A stretch of 64,000 nt of DNA from Linnemannia hyalina (taxonomy: Eukaryota; Mortierellomycota; Mortierellomycetes; Mortierellales; Mortierellaceae), in contig JAHRHY010000008.1 of the NCBI GenBank assembly GCA_019671135.1, forward strand, positions 1,860,001 to 1,924,000. The letters are read 5' to 3'. The position numbers and the translations under genes were made by a program. The notes beneath the pieces are model-generated. The model did no database searches. It was not told the origin of the DNA and saw only the letters and a program-made list of their open reading frames with translations. Positions 47,371 to 58,657 of this stretch are shown one piece after another. Position 1 is the first letter of the stretch, and every line of letters starts with the position of its first letter.

Positions 47371-48003
47371 GACGGATGTCGTCGTCTTTGCAAAGAGAGT
47401 GTGCTGGTGGTGGTGATGTTATCGTTCGTGTGTCACGTTGGGAAAGTGAACAGAAAAGGTTGAGTGGGAAGAGGAATGTGTGGAATTGTGGGGGTTATCC
47501 ACATAAGGTTGGTTTATAAAAGTCACGTGACACATATGGGTTTATCCCCGTCGGCATAGGCACGGTTTTAAACCGATAGGCAGCCTTGCATAATTATTTT
47601 TTTTCTGGCGGAATCATCCACATGGGACGCATGCATGTCACTCCATTCTTCCCTCTTTCTCCACTCCACATCGCCACATTAGCCTCATTCAGACAAGCCC
47701 ACACCCCAATCTTCCCTCTTTCTCACTTCACATCGCCACATTAGCCTGATTCAAACAAGCCCACACCCCAATACACATTACACACACCCCCCCCCCCCCC
47801 CAATACCCGACTAATTAATGACACGGGTAAGCTAAAGAGGTATTTGCACAATTGGGGCGATATGTCCTGTACCTGATTGGCATCCACCATACCACCATAC
47901 TTACTATTTCGTTCTATTGTTTTATTGTTTCGCGTTAAACAAGTCGTGCAGCTTTTCTGTTAAAGGCAAAGCCATAGCACGAAACAAACGGCAGCAGACG
48001 AGC
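47371..48003. promoter_or_regulatory. Divergent spacer between the Fanzor1-side and recombinase genes
   Basis: About 630 bp between two outward-pointing genes. It contains a tandem duplication with a 63-bp period, units starting at 47648 and 47711. Each unit has CTTCCCTCTTTCTC, CATCGCCACATTAGCCT and CAAGCCCACACCCCAAT. A C run of about 15 lies at 47789-47803. GGTTTATAA and CACATATG near 47511-47540 recur loosely near 51460-51480. Promoter function is inferred from gene orientation. Confidence 0.5.
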
Positions 48004-51000
48004 ATGCAAGGCAGCCAGCCGGCAAGAGCAAAATCTAAGCTGGAAACCTACCGCGAACGCAATAGGGTTGAACAACAAAATCACCTCTGTAATAAGCAGA
48101 AGGAGCTAGCAAGCTCCCATCTTGTGGCCGAAGCTCGCAAGTCCTTGCAAGCCCAGTCGACGCGGGACCAGTATGATCGGTACCAGGAGAAGTTCATGGT
48201 ATGGCAAATTGTAAAATGTACCCCCATTTTTGCACAAGCATAGATAAACTATGGCCCCCGACTCGACGCACTAACTAACTCAATCACTCCATCCCTTGGT
48301 ATAGGAATGGTGCGACGTTTCTGGATATAAGGATGATTACAACGTCACGAAAGGCAAAGTAACCCGTTACTTTGCTTGCCTGACCTGCGAGACGGAAGAT
48401 CCTCAAAACGGTATGAATATGAAAAATGGAACTAATGTGAGCGGTCATACGATACGACGACGACGACGAAACGCTATGGTGGTGTTTGAAATCATAAGAA
48501 CTAACGAAAATATAAATGCAATAGGTATCATACGGATCAAACCGTCGCCAAGAGACAGGAAGGGCAACAACAGCAAGGACAAGTCCGGCGAACGGCGGGC
48601 AAATATGGATGACCCGTGTTCTGATAATGATGTCGATGGAGGCGATGTGGAGGACAAAAGCGATGACAACTGCGAGGGGGACGCCAGTCGAGACGTTGAC
48701 ATCCACAACAGCAACAATGAGAACAGTGAAGAGCGGTGGTACTCGACGGCAACCATTCTCTTGCACCTCGCTGCCATTGGCGACCTCTATAAGCATCAGT
48801 GTGAAGACAGGAACAATTTAGCGATGGATTATGGCACAGTTCCGGCCCCGAAGACGTACATTCAACCTCTGATCGACGTTTACCGCGTGAGGATGTCCGC
48901 CAGGAAGAGGTCGACAGATACCGACTTTGGCTCTATCGACTTCACCCAGAACCCAACTTCGATTGTTCGGCAGCTAATGAAGCGATTTTGGATGCGCAAT
49001 GTGGAGGGCGCAGCCAGCTTGAGAAAGCGCCGCTTGAAAGGGTTACGCGACCGTGCGGATGTAAGTCTTTGCTTTTTTATGATGTTCCGCAGCGAGGTCA
49101 CACGCCAGATCCGACTCCCGGATCTTTTCGCCCACGACGTCGAGCCCAACCGCAACAAAAATACGAACGATGCCAGCTGCAGAGAAGGCCAATTCGTGCT
49201 TGGAGTTGTGCTGATGATGAGGCAAGGCAAGACGAACAAGGACGGCAAGATTCAGTATGGAGTTGCAGTTCGGAACAAAGAAGTAGATGTGTGTCCAGTT
49301 GGCGCGCTAGCCTTTTATTTGCTTGAGCTTTGGTCGGTAAGTGGCGTGCATGTGGTAAATGTCGGCGGCCGACGCGTGGTGTCACTCATATTTCAACACT
49401 CATTTAATAATGCGTTCTTCCCCCCCCCCCTCTTCCTTTTTTTTGCTGTACTAAGAGCAAAAACAAAAGGGCGCCTGATCTCACCAACCCTAAATGGACC
49501 GACTACCATCTGTTAGCTGGAAACAAACCAATGGATGTACCGATGACTTACAACTCCCAGTTCCAGGCGCAGGTGGAGGCTCTTCATGAGAGCGGGATAT
49601 TGGACAAGGGCACAGTGACTCACCTTGGGCGCAAGCACGGCTCCAGATTCGCGCATATGTGTGGATCTACGGTAGAGGCGATCGCTAAGCACGGGAACTG
49701 GGCATCGAACCGTCTCTCAACTCACTATCTCGAGGGTGTAGAGCCTTCAGTGGCCCTTCGATTGGCTGGATTTGACCGCGACCGTCTAGAGCGCTTTTGG
49801 CTGGCTCGGAACACTGTGATCCCCAGCATTGAGCTCCAAAGGCAGTTGTTCCCTTTCATCGAGGATGCTTGCTCCGACACGTTCTGGAGGCTCACGATTG
49901 ACAACATTATGCGTGACTGCGACGTTTTCCACGGACGCGAGGAGTTGCGTGAGAAGCTGCGACGGGGCGAGTGCAAGGAAGTCAAGCAGGTGTACACGGA
50001 CAAGGATATGCAGACCGTTCTGTCGAATGAGGTCATTTCAAGAAAGCGCCATCTTAGCCTTCTCGCCCACCTGCGAAAGGTTATCCTTCAGGATGCAGCT
50101 GTCATCCTGTTCGGGGGTGGTGCTGCCGCCGCGCACCCTGTTTTCGATCACCCTGTCTTCAAAACACCTGCGTTTCAAGATTTCCAGAAAACCCTACTCG
50201 AGAGCATGAGAAATCCCTCTCCTCTCACGGATTCCCTCGCATCTGCCACACCCATCATCCAACTGGAGTTTGACAGGGTCGGCGCGAGGCTCGGTGTCCA
50301 AGATGCTGCAATCCGGAGCCTGCAGCAAAGCCAGCAAGCCGGACTTCAGAGTTTGCACGCCGGTATGAATGTTCTAGCAGCTACTTTACAAGCTCAGAAT
50401 GATAGGACAGCATCCGAGCTGAAGGACTTGAAGCGGTGCATTGGCAACAATGACAAACTGGCAGGCAACAAGCGACAATGTTTGAACAAGGATGCCGTTC
50501 GATCTCAGTTGATGCAAGCTCTCAAGTCAACGGTGGAAGCCGTGGTGGCGATTAGCGAGGACGATGAGGTGAATGTCAGTGACGACGTCAACGGCAGTGC
50601 AGCAAGCCAGAGTACCACTATGGCTACCGCCATCGCTCTTCTTCAGCTTCCAGAGCCGGACGCTGGCCAGCAAGAATCAAGACCTCCGACTTCTTCCACT
50701 GCAGTTCTTTCAAGGGATGCGCACCGCCGCGCAGCTCTGGCCGCTTTCAACCCCAGCGACAATGTCGAGGACAGAATGCGACAAGTAGCCGTCTTAGTCG
50801 CCGACGAGAAGAGGGCGAGAGGAGAGACCCAACACCATATGCCCCTAATGCCCGAGTGCAAGCTGATCCCACGACCGAATACGCTCGACCAACTGTGGCA
50901 AGAGTGGTTTTACCACGGCGTCGATGGGTCCCCCTCCATCGCAGAGCTTAATAGGTGGTTCGGATCAGCGTGGCGAGGCAAAGATGCACAGCTCTACAAG

Positions 51001-51186
51001 TGGAAGAAGGACATTGTACATTCGGTTCTGCGCTCTATCCCAGCTGGCTTGCAGGTTGACAAGTCCGCCGTAAACAATGCACTTGCCTTCGTAAGAGGGC
51101 AAATCGATACTGTTGGTTCAATTGATAAATACTACAAGGCTCTTCCCAAAGCACCCTCGAGAAAGTACCCAAAGAGAAGAGAATAA
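48004..51186 (+). CDS. Crypton-type tyrosine recombinase (transposase) with C-terminal GCR1_C-like domain
   Basis: Four exons, 48004-48198, 48305-48410, 48525-49336 and 49456-51186, join in phase to 947 residues. A start at 47917 in the same frame is possible. The N-terminal part has a basic coiled stretch (RARAKSKLETYRERNRVE-like) and the core-binding segment YQEKFMEWCDVSGYKDDYNV then TKGKVTRYFACLTC. A Ser/Asp-rich insert follows. The catalytic domain has RSEVTRQIRLPDLFAHDV (first Arg), VCPVGALAFYLLELWS, then THLGRKHGSRFAHM (His at 49621, Arg at 49630), KHGNW (Trp at 49699) and THYLEGV (nucleophile Tyr at 49726). The last 100 residues, TLDQLWQEWFYHGVDGSPSI and LNRWFGSAWRGKD, are a GCR1_C-like DNA-binding domain. 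This is the standard Crypton transposase plan. It inserts circular DNA by recombination and needs no inverted repeats. All five catalytic residues and all introns look intact. Confidence 0.9.
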
Positions 51187-52054
51187 ACACCATCCTTGGT
51201 CTATCACAGTGTTACATGTCAGCTCGCTCTACATATGGTTAGGAGCAGGGTGAGGGCAAAGCTGAGGGAAGGAGGAGAGAAGAGGATAGTAGAGAGGGGA
51301 GTAGAGAGAGTGATGATAGAAGGACCTAGGGATAGAGGGAGGGAAGAGCAGAGAGGAATAGAGAGCAGAGAGTGTGATGTAAGCAGGAGGGCAACGCAGT
51401 TCTCAATGTGTTCAGGCACAGGCACGAGAGGATAGGGCACATGAAACAATCTATTCACACATATGTGACTGGTTTATAACTGTCTATCGTGCTCGGAATA
51501 AAAAAATCTATAAACCATTATAAGCCGCTAATCTGCGTATAATGTAGTGGGGTTGTCGTTCAGTGTCGTGTAGAAAAGGGAACAGATGTATAGAATGTGA
51601 AGGGAAGAAAAAAAGAGATCGAGTGTTGTCTTTCTGAAGAGAGTGTGTTGTGTGTGTGTTGGTTAGGTGCGGGTGAGGCTGGAGAATAGGGTATGCTTTT
51701 CGCCAGTATCAACTTCGCTTAATTGAATAGGCCTTTTTGGCTCGCACTTTTTATACCAAGAATAACATTGATCATAAATTGATAATTTTGCGTGAAATCC
51801 ACTATATTATTATTTCATGGACAACTAGCGATATCACATTTTTCTTTCCCGCTGCTCTATTCGTCAGAACCAACCATGGGTCCGTTTTGATGGCATAAAA
51901 AAAAAGTGTCGGATATGAGGGGTTTAATCACAAACGATACTGTGTTGACACTCGATGGACGCTGGTGTCTTTGGGGTTTGTTGGAGATGACCGATACAAC
52001 GTGTATTTTTTTTAAAGTAGAGAGGGATACGTCCTTGCCGCCATGACCTCGGAT
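51187..52054. other. 3' flank of the recombinase, G/A-rich then AT-rich
   Basis: A long G/A-rich tract (GAGAGG/GGGAGG-like units) runs from about 51240 to 51380. An AT-rich stretch follows with no gene. The right end of the Crypton presumably lies here. Confidence 0.4.
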
Positions 52055-52523
52055 CTACTGCTGATTTCCTTTGCTGCCTTTTTCTTTACAAACGGGATGC
52101 GATCCATTGTCGGGAGAGTCGAGGTACTTGGGTAGCAAGACAAGTTGGTTGATAGAATAGTTCACCATGTCCTCGCTGATCCATAGGATTGCTTGCTTTG
52201 GGTTGTCGGCAAACGCGGCCACTACCAGCATCTCGTCCTTTTGCGTTGGGTAGGGTATATCGATGTATTTGCGTATGTGAAAAAACACCAACGAGTAGAC
52301 TTGTTTGTACGTAGAGGATGTCAACGATTGTTTCATGTCCATTTGACCCAAAAAAACCCCCAAAGTGATGTTGGCTTGCAAATAGGAGCAGTAGTGGGTC
52401 AATCTTAAACGCGATGCAAAATGCCGTCAATCGATCGATCAACCAAGGAGGCCTTTCAAGTCCAAATTGTAATATAGTATATGTTACATCTTTACAGACC
52501 TTGACAATATCTACAGCGACCAT
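52055..52523 (-). pseudogene. Frameshifted unknown gene (MVAVDI family)
   Basis: The minus frame from 52523 reads MVAVDIVKVCKDVTYTILQF, LERPPWLIDRLTAFCIAFKID. The coding look then jumps one frame near 52400 to THYCSYLQANITLGVFLGQM, TSSTYKQVYSLVFFHIRKYI, PTQKDEMLVVAAFADNPKQA and LWISEDMVNYSINQLVLLPK, with a stop at 52055. Both parts look like real protein, and no GT-AG intron at the junction restores the frame. It therefore seems to be a single-base-scale frameshift or a sequencing error. A degenerate copy of its first codons sits near 6330. No family is recognised. It faces away from the small secreted-protein gene at 53278, and the pair travels together. Confidence 0.5.
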
Positions 52524-53370
52524 TAGAGGAGAGTGTATGTATAATATCCACCATGTAAAACAACCACTGTAACATCCCTTGCATAACTATCCTACTAAAC
52601 ACCAACCTATTCTCCAAACAACAAAGTCTTCTTATTTTTCGCACACCAATCTCTTGAATGTGTCCATCTATTATTAACCTGTAACCCTCACTACAAGATT
52701 AAGGGTAGTACTTCTTGTATGTGATCATTGTTACTCAGGGGAGAGGGTCGACGGCCAGAGTTGTAGGACCGCTGTTAGGTCCTCAATTGGTACGGAGGGG
52801 GGAAGGGGGTTGTAGGTTGGGGGGGGGGAAGTGACAATAGCGTCCTAAAAGAATCACACAAAACGATACACTGCAGCGTGCCAGCGAAACTCTTGTCAAT
52901 ACTGCTCTCGTCCAAGTGATGTGTAAAAGGACCTTGTATTCATATTATTAAAGAGGGGGTTGTTACCTGCAGCGTGCCAGCGAAACTCTTGTCAATACTG
53001 CTCTCGTCCAAGTGATGTGTAAAAGGACAAAGAGCAGACAAGAGGGCTCGGCGCACTACTAATACTATGTCTACTAAAGAATATGACTGCTAACCTAAGG
53101 CATCGCCGCCACTGCCTAGCCACCACATCTTTTTGTAACATCATCTAAAGCACCTGTACCCTCAACTGTATTTTTGTCGTGAAATACAGGGGAGAGATTA
53201 CATTTTAAAAAAACATGTGCTATCTATTGCTATTTTATCTTATGTTCTATTGCCGACTTTAAAGAGATACATCAGCTATGGAAGTCAACACTGTATTCCT
53301 TGGGCTTTGGATATTTTGTATATGCCTTATTATATCCTTTGCACATGGAGAGGCCGCCAAGGATAAAATT
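52440..53370. repeat. Dispersed segment shared with 6250-6750
   Basis: Contains the start of the frameshifted minus gene, its divergent spacer and the start of the plus gene at 53278. Several blocks match the earlier copy in order and orientation. It is the fuller copy. Confidence 0.7.
52871..53028 (+). repeat. Pair of identical 62-bp direct repeats
   Basis: CTGCAGCGTGCCAGCGAAAC and the following 42 bases occur at 52871-52932 and again, unchanged, at 52967-53028, separated by 34 bp. They lie in the divergent spacer and are absent from the copy at 6.3 kb. Confidence 0.92.
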
Positions 53371-53775
53371 CGCGAATACGTCAAGGAGTGTACCACCCCC
53401 GGGGGATGTTGGCAAGACAACGCGGTTACTATGTGCTATATACTAGAGCATGGTAAACCCCTCGGTGAAAAGGACATTGTCTACGCCGAGAATGGTAGCA
53501 TTGTCAAGATCAAGGGTACCGAAGTACCCGATGGTGTGCTACTGTTGAAGGAGAAAAAGAAGTCCATCAAAGCCATCGAGCAAATTCTGAGTTTTTTCTT
53601 TTTTCAGTTCGGTGCTGTAGGCACGGCACCTTCTTTCGTCTTTTTTTTTAACCGCATTTGTAGAACAGGACCTTTCGCATTCTAACCACTCAGGAAGTTG
53701 GCGTTTTGTTTTTTGATTACCAGGTGGAGGATTAGAAGAGTTGAAAAATGTAATCGAGCCTCGCTTTTAACATTG
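53278..53775 (+). CDS. Small putative secreted protein, unknown family
   Basis: The frame opens at 53278 with a hydrophobic signal-like segment (MEVNTVFLGLWIFCICLIIS, then FAHGEA). A compact soluble region follows: KDKIREYVKECTTPGGCWQD, NAVTMCYILEHGKPLGEKDI, VYAENGSIVKIKGTEVPDGV and then LLLKEKKKSIKAIEQ. After that the open frame becomes Phe-rich and is probably intronic. A later stretch after a TTACCAG acceptor (about 53724) reads GGLEELKNVIEPRF with a stop near 53770 and could be the last exon; the exact donor was not fixed. Unspliced, the frame ends at 53685. A broken copy of its first 27 codons is at 6662-6745. No family is recognised. A secreted role is inferred from the N terminus only. 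Confidence 0.5.
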
Positions 53776-54162
53776 CGGGCAACGATACGTCAACTGGGTA
53801 AGTGTACCCGGAGTTGCGTTTATTGTGAGTATGGCAGGATAATGAAGAGGCAAAAGAAAAACTGCAACCTTGCGCATCTGAAATAAAAGCCGAAGGAACA
53901 GCTCAAGCAAGAGGAGGGGCGAATCTTGTGCCCATGATGGATGCTGATGCACCTCATGACTTTTTTTGCTTTTCATCAATCGCATCACTCTCATTGACAA
54001 TACCTTGGCATTACATCATGTTTTCTGGGCATGGGTGGCGTCTTGCCAACATGCATGGGTGTGGAACAGCAACCATAATGAATCTATATCTTTTTTTCTG
54101 GCTGTACAAATGATAATAAAACTACAATGTCTAGAGAAAAATCCTTCGCGCCACCTCGATGT
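53776..54162. other. Intergenic, 3' flank of the AAA ATPase gene
   Basis: AT-rich with no supportable gene. Confidence 0.35.
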
Positions 54163-57100
54163 CTACAGCGGCTTGCTTTTGTTGACGGTGTCAGATTCAA
54201 CCTCAAATCCTAAGCTCTTGATGCCCTTGCGCCGTCCCCTTCCACCATCGCCATACAACCCATCCCATTTTCTCAGCTCAGTCAGACTCTCCATATTCTC
54301 AGAGCACGATGGTGTGATCTGAGCCAGGGCCTTGTCGAAATGTCTCTTATGGATCACACGCGTCGCCGCCGTCGTCTCTGTGACCGAGGTTATAAGGGAT
54401 GATGGTGCTGGTGCAGTGATCTTGGCGAGGGCCTCCTGTTTGTACTGGTCCAGAAGGGGCGAAAGATCCAGAACCTTGTCCTTCTCCTTGGCATCCTTGT
54501 CCTTGTCATTCGCGACCATCACCGACACGTCAGGCACAAACTCGTCTGCAGAGGCAGCATCACCACCTTGAAGCGCCTTGACTTCTCCCTCAACAAGCTC
54601 ACGAACAGATGCCAAAGCAGCAGAGACACACAAGTTCTTGAGATCGCTTCCCGAGAACAATGCCGTCTTCTTGGCGAGCTCCTTGACATCAATGCCCGCA
54701 TCCAGTGTCTCCTGGCTCAAATACACATTCAAGATCTTCTCCCTCGCCTGTTCTGACGGCAGATCTACCAAGATCCTCCGTGGCAACCTTCTCAAAACGG
54801 CATCGTCCAACTCGAAGGGTCGGTTTGTCGACGCCATGACCACAATCCCGTTGTTCTGCCCACTCGACCGAAGACCATCCCACTCAACCATAAATTGGTT
54901 CAAAATCTCGCGTTGACTTGAATGTCCGCCGCTACCTCCACCACCAGCGCCTCCAAGACTGCGAGCCCTGAAAATAGAATCGACCTCATCCAGAAAAATA
55001 ACACAGGGAGACAGTTTCCGAGCCAGACTGAAAACTGCCGAGACGTTCTTCTCGCCTTCGCCGACATACATGTCAAAGATATCAGATGCCTTGATCTCGA
55101 GCATCCTGGCGCCAGACTCTTTGGCGACAGCCTTGGCCAGCAAGGTCTTTCCCGTTCCTGGAGGGCCAAAGAGCAGTAGTCCTGACAGGAATTCATTCTG
55201 GAGGAGTCCTTGTGAGAACAGCTGAGGGCGGATGAGGGGCAGGGTGATCATGGTCTGAAGGGCGTTGACAGTCTCTGCAGGCGTAATCGTGTTCTTGAAC
55301 GTTGTCTTGATCTTTTCTGCTCGCGACAACATAATTAGAACCGTTTAGTAACTGCATCTCTACTGCACGGACCACAATCAAAAAAACACTGGCCAAATAA
55401 ATTACCTGGATCGACAATGCTGCCGAGCAACTTGCGCTCGTATCGGTTACAATCCTCAGCTCGGACCAAGGGTTTGGCCATAGGTGCCTTCTTGTTACCG
55501 GTCCAATCTGACGTCGCAATTACCTTTCGCAGCCTAGCATTCTCGTTTGACGTCTCCAACGCTCCTCTAAAATGGCTCTCCGACAGCACCGCAGCCTTCC
55601 CAGTACTAACACCCTCTCCTCCTCGTGCCTCCAAATCGCTCAAGTACAAGGTTCCAAGAGCGTTCGAGATGACCCTGTACACCTTGCCAAAGCCCCAGAC
55701 TTCCGTGTCAATCCCACGAAGCGATCCAAACGCCTGCAAAGGTGACTCTGACTCTGACAGGACGCCTCCTCGGAACTGAAGGACCGCAAGCATATTACGA
55801 CTGTTGACCTGCTTGATCCTCTCTGCCTTGTCCTGCCTCAGCTGCTGCGCATTCTCAAGTGCGTACCGCTGCTGAGTTTCTCTGTCGACTGGGTGAGTGA
55901 GGCTCCCTGTCCCCATCTTTGCTGTAGTTGTCGAAGCAGTGGGCGGGGGGACAAAGGGTGGGATAGAGATGTGGTGAAAGGTCTGCGTTGGTCCTGGGAA
56001 GGTATCGTATGCAAGTGATGTAAGCAACATGGAAGACGCATTAGGTCCCATAGCAGAGCGACCTGAATCTGCTGACGTCGGCGATCTCAGTTTCTGAAGG
56101 ATGGTAACCAGAGACATCTCCTTGGTCACTTCTGTATCATCCGAATAGGCGTTTCCAAGACTCTGGCCGTCCAAAAATCCTCCATCGCCGCTGTGTTGGT
56201 CATCCTGTCGGGTTGTCAAGAGTGAGGGCGAATGTCCTGCGACGACCATGATATTATGACCAGCCTTGCGGAGAGTATGTACAGCACTGGTCAGGGAGGG
56301 TATCAAAGTAGAGCCGAGGGAGGTATGAATAATATCGGCGATATCCCTCAAGAACAAGATCTTGGGTGCTGACGTTGTCGCTGGGGTATCTCCGGATCCA
56401 GCAGTCGTCCTTGTCGTCCTTGTCGTCGCTGCCGCTGCTGATGTTGACGATGCTGACGATGTTTTGGGCTCGGCAAGTAGGAGAGCCGTCCAGAACTTTT
56501 CAAACTTCTCCTTAAGCGAGAGAGCAGAAGATGAATGTCCATGACGACCGCTGCCACTTCCATGGCGCCCTTTGGAAAAGATTCTGGAGTCTACGAACAC
56601 GGCGGTTGGGGTACTGGCACGGTCGTTGTCGTCCTGGTCATCATCATCATCCGCATCGTCCTGAAACTCATCGTCAGAGCTGTCATCCAGGTCCTCCAGA
56701 AACTCGATTGGGATGGGCGACGACACGAAAGGGTTGAACCCACGGGCCAAGAAATCCACCGGCCAAGGGTTGCCTAATTAATTTCCATAAACAACGATAG
56801 AGGGATCAGCCACAGCCTTTTAATTAAGATGCCAATACGTCCTTTCAAATGCGGATAAACAATAGCAAAAAGTACCAGTGCTCTTGCTGTTGAACATGTC
56901 TGGGGTGAGCTCCATGAGATCTTGGACGTCGATGGTGATCACACTGGCGCCGACTTTCCTTGCTGCGACCATAGTAACCGCCTCCAGCATCTGCGACGAC
57001 CCTTCTGAGGGTGAGCTCAGCAAGACATTGTTATGTCTGGCTGGCATCCTATGGATATGTGCCTGGGGTCCAGCGGGCGTCAAAAGACATGACGCAATCG

Positions 57101-57647
57101 TATTGAGAACTTCGTCCTGAACGCTCTGGTGGATATGATACGGGAGACTGGCGAAGGTAGTCTTGTTATCGACTGATAATGACAAAGCTGGGTGATAATG
57201 AGTGGCTATGAACGACTCTGGGATCGAGGGGACGTAGACCTTGGCCGTTGGATCAGCTGCGAGAGACGTCCGAAGAGTTGCACGACCGATCGCACGCTGT
57301 AATTTCGCCCGACGCTTTGCCAAGGGCGACGCTGCTCCTGTTGCTGGTTGCCGGGTTGAGGATGGGGTGTCTACTGTGCTTCCCGCCGACTCCTTGTTGC
57401 TGTCAGAGTCGGGTGTCTTTTTTGGTGTAGCGTCGCTAGAGGGTTCCGGCACAGCTGCAACCGCGAAAAGTCGTGTCGACTGATGGATATGCCTTGAGCG
57501 AACGGACTTAGCGGCATTGAGAGTGGCGGTAGCACGGAGCGGCCGGTGGTCGAGAGGTGCCGAATGCAATGTCCGCAGTAACCGTTGAGCTGATCTCCTG
57601 TCTTTGAGAGCTGTCCTTGAGGATGCCGCTCTGATCAGCGACAGCAT
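54163..57647 (-). CDS. AAA-family ATPase of the Msp1/spastin-like type with probable mitochondrial targeting
   Basis: Three exons, 57647-56876, 56773-55406 and 55316-54163, join in phase to 1,097 residues. The start MLSLIRAASSRTALKDRRSA is Arg-rich without acids, like a mitochondrial presequence. Exon 2 holds VDFLARGFNPFVSSPIPIEF, an acidic stretch and KILFLRDIADIIHTSLGS, probably a degenerate first ATPase-like domain. The C-terminal AAA module is complete. It has GLLLFGPPGTGKTLLAKAVA (Walker A), CVIFLDEVDSIF (Walker B), MASTNRPFELDDAVLRRLPR (sensor 1 and Arg finger) and SGSDLKNLCVSAALASVREL (sensor 2 region). LRRLPRR is typical of the Msp1/ATAD1/spastin branch. Msp1 itself extracts misplaced tail-anchored proteins from the outer mitochondrial membrane. 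This larger fungal form has a less defined role. Exon 3 starts at a GAGCAG acceptor, the only one that keeps frame. Confidence 0.88.
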
Positions 57648-58657
57648 GATGGGAGAAAGGTGAATGCGAGGAGTGGGTTTGTGGATGTGTCCTGACCGTA
57701 GAATGTGTACTCCTGTGTTGTACTGATGTGGTTGTAATGGTCCAAGCGATTCAATGGTTGTCGGATCGAGAGGAGCTGGATTCGTTTTTGTGGTTGGCCG
57801 GGTCTGTTGCTGAGAAATTGTTGCCACCAACAGCACAAGCAAGTCACTTTTAGCTGAGAGTCTTTTGTTCCTGAGAGTACAGTAGTTGACGCGAAGACCG
57901 GACGGATGACTTTCAGGCACAGGGTTTGCCTTGAGCCAGGGGGTAAACAGGCGAAGAAAGGGGCATGTATGCTGTCATCATCATCACGGAGGATACATAC
58001 AGAAGATGAAGGCTGCTCAAGTCAATCAGGCTGGAATGAATTACAAGGTAAACAACTAAAATAATGCCCGTGTCGCACGCACTCTTGGTTCACATTTCAG
58101 GTCCAGAAGTGTAGCGGCTGACATGACATGGCCAACTAACCCCTTTATTTCTTATATATCTTCTCACTCCACCTGACATTCGATCCATCCCCTTCTTCTT
58201 GGGGCTACTGTGCGTGGAAGAAGGGGGCATCAGGAGAGGAAGGGTCTCTCTCCCTCCTTTTTTCTCTTTTTCATTGTCTACTCACTCCACCACATTTCTT
58301 CTCTTCTTTCGTTTCTTTCTTTTCTCTTTTCCTCCTCTTTTTTTGTAGAAAAGAACATATCCCCTTTACTTACTTTCCTTCACTCCCTCTCTCCCATTTA
58401 CCACATACCTCGCACTACCAAACTCTCTTTTTGTTTCTCAAAAACTCTACTTCACACCCACAAACAAAGAGAAATCACACTCACATTACCTATTACTATC
58501 CCACGCAACCACCGCCGACAGGACACCTCGTTTCTTTTTCTATTACTACGCTCTTCCGCCAACACCACAACCAACGAAAACTACACAGGAACCTGAGTAG
58601 CCAACCAAACAAAGCAAGCACCAGTGACAGGAATCACAAAAGGAGTTGACAAAGAAG
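57648..58657. promoter_or_regulatory. Divergent region between the AAA ATPase and myosin genes
   Basis: About 1 kb between outward-pointing starts. A strongly C/T-rich leader lies at about 58230-58450 on the myosin side, and TTCTTATATATCTTC near 58149 could serve as a TATA-like element. Promoter roles are inferred from geometry. Confidence 0.5.

Larger units (their letters stand above)
41741..51186. mobile_element. Candidate composite Crypton element carrying a Fanzor1-like gene
   Basis: Two divergent genes, a Fanzor1-like nuclease and a Crypton tyrosine recombinase, share one spacer and both appear largely intact amid decayed sequence. Fanzor1 genes are known as passengers of several eukaryotic DNA transposon groups, so a single element is the simplest reading. 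The borders given are just the outer stop codons. Cryptons have no inverted repeats and only a very short flanking duplication, so the ends were not found. The alternative is two neighbouring insertions. Confidence 0.6.

Noticed and set aside
49061..49101. Apparent intron (GTAAGTC to CCGCAG) in the recombinase gene
   Set aside because: Splicing there breaks frame, while reading through gives LCFFMMFRSEVTRQIRLPDL, the expected first catalytic Arg region.
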